64,000 bases of DNA from Pseudomonas cichorii (GCF_015471405.1 NZ_BLVZ01000022.1:26971-90970), one strand, 5' to 3'. Shown: positions 1 through 8,875, counted from the stretch's first letter. The notes: generated by a model from the letters alone, not told the origin. A program made the numbers and translations.

Positions 1-162
1 AGCGTCCTGTTCTGTAGAGAAGCGAGACGATGCTCGACAACCGGGAGTAGCGCACCACGATTTGATCTGGTAAGTTCGCCCGCTTGCAGCTGCAGGGCCG
101 ACAGGGGTCGGTGATGGAACAATCCTGCGCAATAGATTAGAAGAGTGAGAGGCGGTCCATAC
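1..162. other. Upstream region of dksA, no gene recognised
   Basis: I see no recognisable coding sequence here. Frame 1 stays open for about 110 bases but does not read like a protein. A short inverted repeat (CCGAC...GTCGG, about 98-112) lies within it. The dksA promoter must lie here or upstream, but no convincing -35/-10 pair stands out. Confidence 0.4.
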
Positions 163-603
163 ATGCCCACCCCAGAAAAGCAACAGAATCATCTAATCAG
201 CGGCTTTGAACCCTACGTGGAAAAAGCGGGTGAAGAGTATATGGGCGAGCCCATGCGCGCGCACTTCACCAAGATCCTGAACAAGTGGAAACAGGATCTG
301 ATGCAAGAGGTCGACCGCACGGTAGACCACATGAAGGACGAAGCTGCAAACTTCCCCGACCCAGCAGACCGTGCCAGTCAGGAAGAAGAATTCAGCCTGG
401 AACTTCGTGCCCGTGATCGTGAGCGCAAGCTGATCAAGAAGATCGACAAGACGCTGCAACTGATCCTGGACGAAGAATACGGCTGGTGTGAATCCTGCGG
501 TGTGGAAATCGGCCTTCGTCGCCTTGAAGCACGGCCGACTGCCGACCTTTGCATCGACTGCAAGACACTGGCAGAAATCAAGGAAAAACAGGTCGGCAAG
601 TGA
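163..603 (+). CDS. dksA: RNA polymerase-binding transcription factor DksA
   Basis: DksA binds the secondary channel of RNA polymerase and, with (p)ppGpp, tunes rRNA, amino-acid and virulence promoters. The 146-residue product has the expected length, an N-terminal coiled-coil region (about residues 35-110) and a C-terminal zinc finger with the four cysteines of CESC and CIDC. The acidic coiled-coil tip (DPADRASQEEE) is intact. An in-frame GTG lies 18 bases upstream (145), but the ATG at 163 gives the family's normal MPTPEKQQNH start and has a purine-rich GAGAGG upstream. A hairpin terminator follows within 25 bases, so it is probably monocistronic. Identification is firm. Confidence 0.97.
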   Translation: MPTPEKQQNHLISGFEPYVEKAGEEYMGEPMRAHFTKILNKWKQDLMQEVDRTVDHMKDEAANFPDPADRASQEEEFSLELRARDRERKLIKKIDKTLQLILDEEYGWCESCGVEIGLRRLEARPTADLCIDCKTLAEIKEKQVGK

Positions 604-622
604 TCTGACGACCACCTTGAAC

Positions 623-647
623 AAAAAGACGCTTCGGCGTCTTTTTT
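623..647 (+). terminator. Rho-independent terminator of dksA
   Basis: Stem AAGACGC (626-632) and GCGTCTT (637-643) around a TTCG tetraloop, followed by a T run to 647. It ends 37 bases before the preferred gluQ start. Confidence 0.9.
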
Positions 648-683
648 GGTTTCATGAGTCCACTTCCTGGTTTGGATGCAACC

Positions 684-1571
684 ATGAAAAACCCGGTTTA
701 CATCGGACGCTTTGCGCCAACTCCAAGCGGTTACCTGCACTTCGGCTCATTGGTCGCAGCGCTCGCGTCCTATCTCGACGCCCGTGCCGCAGGCGGCAAA
801 TGGCTGATGCGCATGGAAGACCTGGACCCGCCTCGGGAGGTCGCCGGGGCGCAAGCTGCGATTCTCGACACCCTTGAGCGCTACGGCTTTGAATGGGATG
901 GTGAACTGGTCCGCCAGAGCCTGCGCCATGATGCCTATGCCGAAGTCCTGAATCGCTGGTTCAGTCACGGCCTGGCCTATGCCTGCACCTGTTCGCGCAA
1001 ACAACTGGAAGGTTTCGAGGGCATCTACCCCGGTTTTTGCCGCAACGCCGGGCATGCAACCGAAGATGCCGCGATACGTATCCGCGTACCGGAGCTGGAG
1101 TACCGCTTCATCGATCGGGTACAGGGTGCCTTCAAGCAGCATCTGGGCCGCGAATCCGGGGACTTTGTCATTCGACGGCGCGACGGCCTGTATGCCTATC
1201 AACTGGCCGTGGTGATCGATGATGCCTGGCAGGGCGTTACCGATATCGTGCGCGGTGCCGACTTGCTGGACTCAACGCCTCGCCAGCTCTACCTTCAGGA
1301 GTTGCTGGGGCTGCCGCAGCCGCGTTACCTGCATGTGCCGCTGATCACTCAGCCCGATGGCCACAAGCTGGGCAAATCCTATCGCTCGCCACCACTGCCC
1401 GCCGATCAGGCGACACCTTTATTGCTGCGGGCATTACGAGCGCTCGGCCAGCCCACGACCAGCGACCTGGTCTACGGCAGCGCCCGTGAAGTGCTCGACT
1501 GGGGCATCGCGCACTGGGATGCAGCGGCAATACCGCGCACGAGCACAATTGAGGAAGCCCGAATAGACTGA
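684..1571 (+). CDS. gluQ: Glutamyl-Q tRNA(Asp) synthetase
   Basis: This is a truncated class I glutamyl-tRNA synthetase paralogue (295 residues) lacking the anticodon-binding domain. The family transfers activated glutamate to queuosine at position 34 of tRNA(Asp). The HIGH-like signature HFGS lies near residue 19, the KMSKS-like KLGKS near residue 232, and zinc ligands in CTCSRKQL...YPGFC. An ATG at 654 would add ten residues but sits just past the dksA terminator without a ribosome-binding site, so the ATG at 684 (MKNPVYIGRFAPTPSG) is preferred. Adjacency to dksA is the usual gammaproteobacterial order. Identification is firm; the start is less so. Confidence 0.94.
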   Translation: MKNPVYIGRFAPTPSGYLHFGSLVAALASYLDARAAGGKWLMRMEDLDPPREVAGAQAAILDTLERYGFEWDGELVRQSLRHDAYAEVLNRWFSHGLAYACTCSRKQLEGFEGIYPGFCRNAGHATEDAAIRIRVPELEYRFIDRVQGAFKQHLGRESGDFVIRRRDGLYAYQLAVVIDDAWQGVTDIVRGADLLDSTPRQLYLQELLGLPQPRYLHVPLITQPDGHKLGKSYRSPPLPADQATPLLLRALRALGQPTTSDLVYGSAREVLDWGIAHWDAAAIPRTSTIEEARID

Positions 1572-1608
1572 GCTAGAGCGGTCGCGGAAAACTCGTACAT
1601 AAGTAGAC

Positions 1609-1636
1609 TTGCAGGTTGTACGGCATCCGTTACCAT
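1609..1636 (+). promoter_or_regulatory. Candidate sigma70 promoter for cbrX-cbrA
   Basis: TTGCAG (1609-1614) and TACCAT (1631-1636) are separated by 16 bases, 25 bases before the small ORF at 1661. The match is moderate and rests on position only. Confidence 0.35.
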
Positions 1637-1660
1637 GCCGCTCCTTACTAGGGAGACCCT

Positions 1661-1837
1661 ATGTATATTTACCGGCTGGTCTTACTCCTGGTAGTAGGCA
1701 TCTACCTCTTCTCCCCGGCCATCATGGACTGGTGGATCGACGCGACAGGTGCCTGGTATCGCCCCTATATGCTGTGGCTGATCCTGATTGTGGTGACCTT
1801 CATTCTTCAGAGCCAGCGAGATGCCGATGAGCTTTAG
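1661..1837 (+). CDS. cbrX: Small membrane protein upstream of and overlapping cbrA (CbrX-like)
   Basis: A 58-residue ORF begins at an ATG preceded by GGGAGA (1651-1656), a good ribosome-binding site. The product is almost entirely hydrophobic: one segment at about residues 4-24 and another at about 35-50, ending in a polar tail QSQRDADEL. Its stop (1835-1837) lies beyond the cbrA start at 1827, an 11-base overlap that suggests translational coupling. From memory, a small ORF in this position has been called cbrX in P. putida; the name is used on that basis. Biochemical function is unknown; being an accessory membrane partner of the CbrA sensor is inference. Confidence 0.8.
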   Translation: MYIYRLVLLLVVGIYLFSPAIMDWWIDATGAWYRPYMLWLILIVVTFILQSQRDADEL

Positions 1838-4775
1838 CCTGACGCAGATGCTGCTGGTCAGCGCCGGATATCTGCTGTTCCTGTTCGGCATTGCCTGGAT
1901 CAGTGAACGTGGCGTCATTCCACGCTGGATCATTCGTCACCCCCTGACCTACACCTTGTCGCTGGGCGTGTATGCCAGTGCATGGGCGTTCTATGGTTCT
2001 GTCGGCCTGGCGTATCAGTATGGCTATGGCTTCCTGTCCAGCTACCTCGGGGTTTCCGGGGCATTTCTGCTGGCCCCGGTGTTGCTTTACCCCATTCTCA
2101 AGATCACCCGCACCTACCAGCTTTCGTCCCTGGCCGACCTGTTTGCCTTTCGTTTCAGAAGCACCTGGGCTGGCGCGCTGACCACGGTTTTCATGCTGAT
2201 TGGCGTGCTGCCGCTTCTGGCATTGCAGATTCAGGCCGTGGCCGATTCCATCAGCATCCTGACCCGTGAGCCGGTACAGGATCGGGTCGCCGTAGCGTTC
2301 TGTGCGTTGATCACGCTCTTCACCATCTTCTTCGGCTCACGGCATATCGCAACGCGGGAAAAACATGAAGGGCTGGTGTTCGCCGTTGCTTTCGAGTCAC
2401 TGATCAAGCTGATTGCCCTGGGCGGCGTCGGGCTTTATGCCTTGTATGGCGTATTCGACGGCCCGCAGAACCTGGAGCTTTGGCTGCTGCAAAACCAGAC
2501 GGCTCTGGCCTCGTTGCATACGCCGTTGCAGGAAGGTCCATGGCGCACATTGCTGTTAGTGTTTTTCGCTTCAGCCATCGTGATGCCGCACATGTATCAC
2601 ATGACCTTCACTGAAAACCTCAACCCGCGCTCGTTGGTCAGCGCCAGTTGGGGGTTGCCGCTGTTCCTGCTGCTGATCAGTCTGGCTGTGCCACTGATTC
2701 TGTGGGCCGGGCTCAAGCTGGGCGCCACCACCAGCCCTGAATATTTCACCCTGGGGATCGGCATCGCCGCCAACAGCAAGCCGCTGGCCTTGCTGGCGTA
2801 TGTGGGCGGGCTGGCGGCTGCCAGCGGCCTGATTATCGTCACCACTCTGGCGCTTTCGGGGATGGCGCTCAACCATCTGGTGCTGCCGCTTTATCAGCCT
2901 CCGGCCGAAGGCAATATCTATCGCTGGCTGAAATGGACCCGGCGCGGCCTGATCGTGGCGATCATCACCGCAGGCTATTGCTTCTACCTGATGCTTGGTG
3001 CGCAACAGGATCTGGCCAACCTGGGCATCGTCGCCTTCGTTGCGACCCTGCAATTTCTCCCCGGTGTGCTGTCGGTGCTGTATTGGCCAACCGCCAACCG
3101 GCGCGGTTTCATCGCTGGCCTGCTTGCCGGAACGGCTGTCTGGGTTGTGGGCATGCTGTTACCTCTGATCGGTAACCTGCAGGGTTTCTATATTCCGCTG
3201 CTGAACATGATCTACGTGCTGGATGACACAAGCTGGCACATGGCGGCCATCGCCTCGCTGGCAGCCAACGTGCTGTTGTTCACTCTGATTTCGCTGTTCA
3301 CCAATGCTAGCCCCGAAGAAGTCAGTGCTGCCGAGGCCTGTGCCGTCGACAATGTACGTCGCCCGCAGCGCCGCGAGCTGTATGCAGTGTCGCCACAGGA
3401 ATTCGCCACGCAACTGGCCAAGCCGCTGGGTGCCAAGGCTGCGCAGAAGGAGGTCGAGCAGGCGCTGCGCGATCTGTATCTGCCGTTTGACGAGCGCCGC
3501 CCTTATGCCCTGCGCCGTCTGCGCGACCGAATCGAGGCCAACCTGTCCGGCCTGATGGGGCCAAGCGTGGCCCAGGACATGGTGGAAACCTTCCTGCCCT
3601 ACAAGTCCGGCAGCGAGAAATACGTCACTGAAGACATTCACTTCATCGAGAGCCGCCTTGAGGACTATCACTCGCGCCTGACCGGCCTTGCCGCCGAACT
3701 CGATGCCTTGCGCCGCTATCACCGTCAGACCCTTCAGGAACTGCCCATGGGTGTCTGCTCGCTGGCCAAGGATCAGGAAATCCTCATGTGGAACCGGGCC
3801 ATGGAAGAGCTGACCGGCATTGCCGCTCAGCGCGTGGTGGGCTCGCGCCTGGAAACCATCACAGAACCATGGAAAGGCCTGCTGACAGGCTTTATCAATG
3901 TACCGGACGAGCACTTGCACAAGCAGAAGCTCGCTCTGGACGGACAGACCCGCTGGCTCAACCTGCACAAGGCCGCTATCGACGAGCCGCTGGCCCCCGG
4001 CAGCAGCGGCCTGGTGGTGCTGGTCGAAGACCTGACCGAAACCCAGATGCTGGAAGACAAGCTGGTCCACTCGGAACGACTGGCAAGTATCGGGCGTCTG
4101 GCGGCCGGCGTTGCCCATGAGATCGGCAACCCGATCACCGGCATCGCCTGCCTTGCGCAGAACCTGCGCGAAGAGCGCGAGGAAGACGGTGAAATCAAGG
4201 AAATCAGCAGTCAGATCCTTGAGCAGACCAAGCGTGTCTCGCGCATCGTGCAATCCTTGATGAGCTTCGCCCACGCAGGCGCTCATCAGCATAACGACGA
4301 AGCCGTCTGTCTGGCCGAGGTCGCTCAGGATGCCATTGGTCTGCTGGCACTGAACCGCCGCAATTTCGAAGTCCAGTTCTATAACCTGTGCAACCCTCAG
4401 CACAAGGTCGATGGCGACCCGCAACGGCTGGCACAGGTGTTGATCAATCTGCTCTCCAACGCCCGCGACGCCTCGCCATCCGGCAGCGCTGTCAGGGTCA
4501 AGAGCGAAGCATCCGAACACACTGTAGATCTGATCGTCGAAGACGAAGGCAGTGGAATTCCGAAGGCAATCATGGATCGATTGTTTGAACCATTCTTCAC
4601 GACCAAGGAACCGGGAGAAGGAACCGGGCTAGGTCTTGCACTGGTCTATTCCATCGTTGAAGAGCATTATGGACAAATCACCATCGACAGCCCGGCTGAC
4701 CCCGAGCAGCAACGAGGCACCCGTATCAGGGTAACCTTGCCGCGCCATGTCGAAGCGACGTCCGCCGTGAACTGA
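1827..4775 (+). CDS. cbrA: Sensor histidine kinase CbrA with SLC5-like transporter domain
   Basis: CbrA is the membrane sensor kinase of the CbrA/CbrB system, which controls carbon/nitrogen balance and histidine, proline and arginine use. Residues about 1-490 form a multi-pass sodium/solute-symporter-like module (about 13 hydrophobic segments). A linker follows, then a PAS domain (about 640-738), the HisKA domain with H-box HEIGNPITG (histidine near residue 763), and the HATPase domain with N-box NLLSNARDAS (about 873) and G-box GEGTGLGLALVYS. The ATG at 1827 (MSFSLTQMLL) fits the family better than the one at 1821. At 982 residues it is full length. It overlaps cbrX and is followed 22 bases later by its regulator gene. 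Identification is firm. Confidence 0.97.
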   Translation: MSFSLTQMLLVSAGYLLFLFGIAWISERGVIPRWIIRHPLTYTLSLGVYASAWAFYGSVGLAYQYGYGFLSSYLGVSGAFLLAPVLLYPILKITRTYQLSSLADLFAFRFRSTWAGALTTVFMLIGVLPLLALQIQAVADSISILTREPVQDRVAVAFCALITLFTIFFGSRHIATREKHEGLVFAVAFESLIKLIALGGVGLYALYGVFDGPQNLELWLLQNQTALASLHTPLQEGPWRTLLLVFFASAIVMPHMYHMTFTENLNPRSLVSASWGLPLFLLLISLAVPLILWAGLKLGATTSPEYFTLGIGIAANSKPLALLAYVGGLAAASGLIIVTTLALSGMALNHLVLPLYQPPAEGNIYRWLKWTRRGLIVAIITAGYCFYLMLGAQQDLANLGIVAFVATLQFLPGVLSVLYWPTANRRGFIAGLLAGTAVWVVGMLLPLIGNLQGFYIPLLNMIYVLDDTSWHMAAIASLAANVLLFTLISLFTNASPEEVSAAEACAVDNVRRPQRRELYAVSPQEFATQLAKPLGAKAAQKEVEQALRDLYLPFDERRPYALRRLRDRIEANLSGLMGPSVAQDMVETFLPYKSGSEKYVTEDIHFIESRLEDYHSRLTGLAAELDALRRYHRQTLQELPMGVCSLAKDQEILMWNRAMEELTGIAAQRVVGSRLETITEPWKGLLTGFINVPDEHLHKQKLALDGQTRWLNLHKAAIDEPLAPGSSGLVVLVEDLTETQMLEDKLVHSERLASIGRLAAGVAHEIGNPITGIACLAQNLREEREEDGEIKEISSQILEQTKRVSRIVQSLMSFAHAGAHQHNDEAVCLAEVAQDAIGLLALNRRNFEVQFYNLCNPQHKVDGDPQRLAQVLINLLSNARDASPSGSAVRVKSEASEHTVDLIVEDEGSGIPKAIMDRLFEPFFTTKEPGEGTGLGLALVYSIVEEHYGQITIDSPADPEQQRGTRIRVTLPRHVEATSAVN

Positions 4776-4797
4776 GACCGTCGAGAGAACTGAATCG

Positions 4798-6225
4798 ATG
4801 CCGCATATTTTGATCGTCGAAGACGAAACCATTATCCGCTCTGCCCTGCGTCGTCTGCTTGAGCGCAACCAGTACGAAGTCAGCGAAGCAGGATCGGTAC
4901 CCGAGGCTCAGGAGCGTTTCAATATTTCGTCGTTTGACCTGATCGTCAGCGACCTGCGACTGCCTGGCGCTCCTGGCACCGAACTGATCAAGCTTGGCGA
5001 AGGTAAGCCTGTCCTTATCATGACCAGCTATGCCAGCCTGCGCTCGGCCGTTGATTCCATGAAAATGGGCGCAGTGGATTACATCGCCAAACCCTTCGAC
5101 CACGATGAAATGCTCCAGGCTGTCGCACGTATCCTGCGTGATCGCCAGACCAGCTCAAGCCAGCAGGCAGAACGCAGTGCCCCCGCCAAAGCCAATGGTG
5201 CCGACAAGGGCGCCACGCACAACGGCGAAATCGGCATCATCGGCTCCTGCCCGCCCATGCTCGATCTTTACAGCAAGATCCGTAAAGTCGCGCCGACCGA
5301 CTCCAACGTTCTGGTCCAGGGCGAGTCCGGTACCGGCAAGGAACTGGTCGCCCGCGCTCTGCACAATCTTTCGCGCCGCGCCAAGGCACCGATGATATCC
5401 GTGAACTGCGCAGCGATTCCCGAATCCCTGATCGAGTCCGAACTCTTCGGCCATGAAAAAGGTGCCTTCACCGGAGCCAGCGCAGGTCGCGCAGGCCTGG
5501 TGGAAGCCGCCGATGGCGGGACCCTGTTTCTCGATGAAATCGGCGAACTGCCTCTGGAAGCGCAGGCCCGACTCTTGCGGGTACTGCAGGAAGGCGAGAT
5601 TCGTCGCGTGGGCTCCGTGCAGTCACAGAAGGTCGATGTTCGCCTGATCGCCGCAACCCACCGGGACCTCAAGACCCTGGCCAAGAATGGCGAGTTCCGT
5701 GAAGACCTTTATTACCGCTTGCACGTGATTGCGCTGAAACTGCCGGCACTGCGCGAACGCGGTAACGATGTACTCGAAATCGCCCGCGCCTTTCTGGTAC
5801 GCCAGAGCGCCAAGGCCGGCCGTAACGACCTGAAGTTTGCCCCCGACGCTGAACAGGCGATCCGTCATTACAGTTGGCCGGGTAACGTGCGGGAACTGGA
5901 AAACGCAGTGGAACGTTCGGTGATCCTGTGCGAAAGCCCGGAAATCTCTGCCGACCTGCTGGGCATCGATATAGAACTGGACGGCCTGGACGAAGACGAA
6001 TACATGGGGCTGGCCCCACTGAGCGCTTCCGCGAACTCGACCAACAACGAGCCTACCGAAGACCTCTCACTGGAAGACTACTTCCAGCATTTCGTTCTGG
6101 AGCATCAGGACCACATGACCGAGACCGAACTGGCGCGCAAACTGGGCGTCAGCCGCAAATGCCTGTGGGAACGCCGCCAGCGCCTGGGCATTCCACGCCG
6201 CAAAGGGGTCGCCAACGAAACCTGA
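4798..6225 (+). CDS. cbrB: NtrC-family response regulator CbrB
   Basis: CbrB is the sigma54-dependent activator paired with CbrA. The 475 residues show an N-terminal receiver domain with phosphoacceptor Asp52 (DLIVSDLRLPG), the conserved MTSYAS threonine region and AKPF lysine. The AAA+ domain has Walker A GESGTGKE, the sigma54-contact loop GAFTGA and Walker B GGTLFLDEIGEL. The C-terminal Fis-type helix-turn-helix includes TETELARKLGVSRKCLWERR. The family's main target is crcZ, whose sigma54 promoter lies about 165 bases downstream. All catalytic motifs are intact. Confidence 0.97.
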   Translation: MPHILIVEDETIIRSALRRLLERNQYEVSEAGSVPEAQERFNISSFDLIVSDLRLPGAPGTELIKLGEGKPVLIMTSYASLRSAVDSMKMGAVDYIAKPFDHDEMLQAVARILRDRQTSSSQQAERSAPAKANGADKGATHNGEIGIIGSCPPMLDLYSKIRKVAPTDSNVLVQGESGTGKELVARALHNLSRRAKAPMISVNCAAIPESLIESELFGHEKGAFTGASAGRAGLVEAADGGTLFLDEIGELPLEAQARLLRVLQEGEIRRVGSVQSQKVDVRLIAATHRDLKTLAKNGEFREDLYYRLHVIALKLPALRERGNDVLEIARAFLVRQSAKAGRNDLKFAPDAEQAIRHYSWPGNVRELENAVERSVILCESPEISADLLGIDIELDGLDEDEYMGLAPLSASANSTNNEPTEDLSLEDYFQHFVLEHQDHMTETELARKLGVSRKCLWERRQRLGIPRRKGVANET

Positions 6226-6266
6226 GAAGGCTCTGCGTCGGGGTGCGCAGGTCAGTTAACAAAACT

Positions 6267-6291
6267 GTTACCTTCGTACCTCCTCCGTAAC
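6267..6291 (+). promoter_or_regulatory. Candidate CbrB upstream activating sites for crcZ
   Basis: Three GTAAC-like half-sites are visible: GTTAC (6267-6271), GTACC (6276-6280, one mismatch, 4-base spacer, opposite orientation) and GTAAC (6287-6291). They lie about 100-120 bases upstream of the sigma54 promoter, a normal enhancer distance. My recollection is that CbrB uses GTTAC-N4-GTAAC type multiple subsites. Binding is inferred. Confidence 0.5.
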
Positions 6292-6329
6292 AAAAGCCGG
6301 GTCTTACGGTAACGAAGCCCGGCTTTTTT
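6292..6329 (+). terminator. Terminator downstream of cbrB
   Basis: Stem AAAAGCCGGG (6292-6301) pairs with CCCGGCTTTT (6318-6327) around a 16-base loop, followed by T's to 6329. It separates cbrB transcription from the crcZ promoter, though partial read-through into crcZ remains possible. Confidence 0.8.
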
Positions 6330-6388
6330 GTACCTGACCCAAAAGCCGGATACCCGCAAAGCCCCGGTTTTACTGGGTTCGCAAAAGT

Positions 6389-6404
6389 TGGCACACCTTC
6401 TGCT
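6389..6404 (+). promoter_or_regulatory. Sigma54 promoter of crcZ
   Basis: TGGCACACCTTCTGCT matches the -24/-12 consensus TGGCAC-N5-TTGC with one mismatch; GG is at 6390-6391 and GC at 6402-6403 with the required spacing. The predicted transcription start is about 6414-6416. Confidence 0.88.
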
Positions 6405-6414
6405 ATATGCTTAG

Positions 6415-6772
6415 TACAAGAAGAACAACAAGCAGTACGACACCCATAATAAAAATAAGACGAATCGACTCACGCATAACAAGAACAACACGGCGGAGGC
6501 GCAGCTAACTGATTCTTTTGGAGAGGAGTTGTATTTGGGGCTTGCCCCGCAACCAGGCCGAGAACAATAAAAACTACCCTTAGGTAGCGCCTGAACTGGT
6601 TGGATCGAATGATCATTGCAACGCAGCGACCAAAGCAATCCGTTTGCTCTTGACTCCCGATTGGGAGATTTCACAGGCGAAACCCTGTGAATGGGCACTC
6701 AACAAAAACAAGAAGCCCAAAAAGACAATAAAAATAAAGAGCACGCACTTTGGGGGAGCTTCGGCTCCCCCA
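6415..6772 (+). ncRNA. crcZ: CrcZ small RNA, Hfq/Crc-sequestering
   Basis: CrcZ titrates Hfq (with Crc) away from A-rich targets and so relieves catabolite repression. This roughly 358-base stretch lies between cbrB and pcnB, the conserved crcZ locus, right behind a sigma54 promoter. It has at least six A-N-A-A-N type runs suited to the Hfq distal face: 6421-6432, 6448-6460, 6478-6490, 6562-6574, 6701-6713 and 6719-6739. The 3' end is placed at a GGGGGAGC-TTCG-GCTCCCCC hairpin (6752-6771). That hairpin lacks an immediate T run, so the true end could lie a few bases further on or be generated by processing. Location, promoter and motifs all agree. Confidence 0.88.
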
Positions 6773-6915
6773 GTAGCTTCCAGAGCTTTTACATCCCTTC
6801 CTCTTGATGCCGATGCGCAGCGTCCTACACCATCCCCCGACTAAATGCTAGAATCCCCGCCCATCGTGCGGCCATTCTTCATTTTGGCCGAATATTCCTT
6901 CAAACAGTGCATCCC

Positions 6916-8316
6916 ATGCTGAAGAAGCTGTTCCAGTCATTCCGTTCCCCACTGCGTAAACCGCAGCAACACACGCGCACCACGCCTGAAGTGCTCAATA
7001 GCAGCCAGCACTCGCTGCAACGCAGCCAGTTCAGCCGTCATGCCGTCAATATCGTCGAACGCCTGCAAAACGCTGGCTACCAGGCCTATCTGGTCGGCGG
7101 TTGTGTACGCGACCTGATGCTCAATATCGAGCCAAAGGACTTCGACGTGGCGACCAGCGCCACTCCCGAGCAGGTACGTGCAGAATTCCGTAACGCCCGG
7201 ATCATCGGCCGCCGCTTCAAGCTGGTCCATATCCATTTTGGCCGGGAAATCATCGAAGTCGCGACCTTTCGTGCCAATCATCCTCAGGATGAGGACGAAG
7301 AGGACAGCAACCAGTCCTCGCGCAATGAAAGCGGCCGCATCCTGCGTGACAACGTCTATGGCACGCTGGAAGAAGACGCCCAGCGCCGTGACTTCACAAT
7401 CAACGCGCTGTATTACGATCCGGTCAGCGAGCGGGTTCTCGATTACGCCAACGGCGTACACGATATTCGCAACCGCCTGATCCGCCTGATTGGCGACCCG
7501 GAGCAACGCTACAAGGAAGACCCGGTACGCATGCTGCGGGCCGTGCGCTTCGCGGCCAAGCTGGATTTCGGCATCGAAAAACACAGCACCCTGCCGATTC
7601 GCCCGCTGGCCCCGATGCTGCGTGATATCCCGTCGGCCCGTCTGTTTGAAGAAGTGCTCAAGCTGTTCCTGTCCGGCCACGCCGAGCCCACCTTTGAAAT
7701 GCTGGTGGACCTGGAGCTGTTCGAGCCACTGTTCCCGGCCAGCTCCAAGGCCCTGGAATACAACCCGACCTACACCCATACCCTGATCAGCCAGGCCTTG
7801 ATCAACACCGACCTGCGCATCAAGCAGAACAAGCCGGTCACTCCGGCATTCCTGTTCGCTGCCCTGCTCTGGCCGGCACTGCCAGCCAAGGTACTGCGCC
7901 TGCAAGAGCGCGGCATGCCGCCGATTGCTGCCATGCAGGAAGCCGCCCACGAGCTGATCATCGAGCAATGCCAGCGCATCGCGATCCCCAAGCGTTTCAC
8001 CATGCCGATCCGCGAGATCTGGGACATGCAGGAACGTCTGCCGCGCCGCTCCGGCAAGCGCGCCGACCTGCTGCTCGACAACCCGCGCTTCCGTGCCGGT
8101 TACGACTTCCTGCTGCTGCGCGAAACCGCTGGCGAGCAGACCGACGGCCTGGGCGAGTGGTGGACCGATTATCAGGACAGCAACGACAGCGAACGCCGCG
8201 ACATGATTCGTGACCTGAGCAACAAGCCTGAAGCGGCCGGCACCGGTCCACGCAAGCGTCGTCGCAGCAGCGGCGCCAAACGCAAGCGCTCAGACGCCGA
8301 GGCGTCGGGTGAGTAA
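6916..8316 (+). CDS. pcnB: Poly(A) polymerase I
   Basis: PcnB adds 3' poly(A) tails that promote RNA decay by PNPase and related exonucleases. The 466-residue protein has the nucleotidyltransferase signature YLVGGCVRDL followed by DFDVATSATP, the tRNA-nucleotidyltransferase/PAP head RIIGRRFKLVHIHFG, the RDFTINALYYDP motif and the RNA-binding domain with PVRMLRAVRFAAKL. The basic C-terminal tail (KRRRSSGAKRKRS) is typical of poly(A) polymerase rather than CCA-adding enzyme. A GTG at 6907 would add three residues; the ATG at 6916 (MLKKLFQSF) is the usual start. Its last 8 bases overlap folK. Confidence 0.95.
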   Translation: MLKKLFQSFRSPLRKPQQHTRTTPEVLNSSQHSLQRSQFSRHAVNIVERLQNAGYQAYLVGGCVRDLMLNIEPKDFDVATSATPEQVRAEFRNARIIGRRFKLVHIHFGREIIEVATFRANHPQDEDEEDSNQSSRNESGRILRDNVYGTLEEDAQRRDFTINALYYDPVSERVLDYANGVHDIRNRLIRLIGDPEQRYKEDPVRMLRAVRFAAKLDFGIEKHSTLPIRPLAPMLRDIPSARLFEEVLKLFLSGHAEPTFEMLVDLELFEPLFPASSKALEYNPTYTHTLISQALINTDLRIKQNKPVTPAFLFAALLWPALPAKVLRLQERGMPPIAAMQEAAHELIIEQCQRIAIPKRFTMPIREIWDMQERLPRRSGKRADLLLDNPRFRAGYDFLLLRETAGEQTDGLGEWWTDYQDSNDSERRDMIRDLSNKPEAAGTGPRKRRRSSGAKRKRSDAEASGE

Positions 8317-8812
8317 GCAGTCGACCCTCGAACGTGTCTATATCGGCCTGGGCAGCAATCTTGCTGACCCGGCCGAGCAATTGCGTCATGCCCTCGATGC
8401 AATAGCGCAACTGCCACAGAGCCAACTGGCAGGCGTCTCGTCCTTTTACGTCAGCGACTCCCTGCTGCCCGGCCAGCCCCGCTATACCAATGCGGTAGCA
8501 GCGCTGGATACATCACTGGCACCGCTTGAGCTGCTCGATGCATTGCAAGGCATCGAGCTGGATCAAGGCCGCGAACGCCATGAACGCTGGGGGCCACGCA
8601 CGCTGGACCTGGATATCCTGCTGTTCGGCGAGCGACTTATCGACGAGCCACGCCTGAAAGTGCCGCACTATCACATGCACGCCCGGCCCTTCGTGCTCTA
8701 CCCTTTGGCAGAACTCGCCCCCCGACTGCATCTGGCAGACGGACGCGCCCTGAGCCAGTTATTGGCCGACTGTCCATTCGCGGGTCTGGAGCGTTTGTCC
8801 GCTCAGGCGTAA
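8309..8812 (+). CDS. folK: 2-amino-4-hydroxy-6-hydroxymethyldihydropteridine diphosphokinase
   Basis: FolK (HPPK) transfers pyrophosphate from ATP to 6-hydroxymethyl-7,8-dihydropterin, making the substrate of dihydropteroate synthase (folP, elsewhere in this window). The 167-residue product has the opening YIGLGSNL, the ERWGPRTLDLDILLFG signature with its metal-binding aspartates and the PHYHMHARPFVLYPLAELAP segment. It starts at a GTG inside the end of pcnB (8-base overlap), indicating translational coupling. folK upstream of panB is the normal Pseudomonas arrangement. Confidence 0.95.
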   Translation: MSKQSTLERVYIGLGSNLADPAEQLRHALDAIAQLPQSQLAGVSSFYVSDSLLPGQPRYTNAVAALDTSLAPLELLDALQGIELDQGRERHERWGPRTLDLDILLFGERLIDEPRLKVPHYHMHARPFVLYPLAELAPRLHLADGRALSQLLADCPFAGLERLSAQA

Positions 8813-8875
8813 CGCTGTTGTGTCACCCGTTACGCCGCATCTGTAACCGATGATGAAAACGGGTAACACCTGCAA

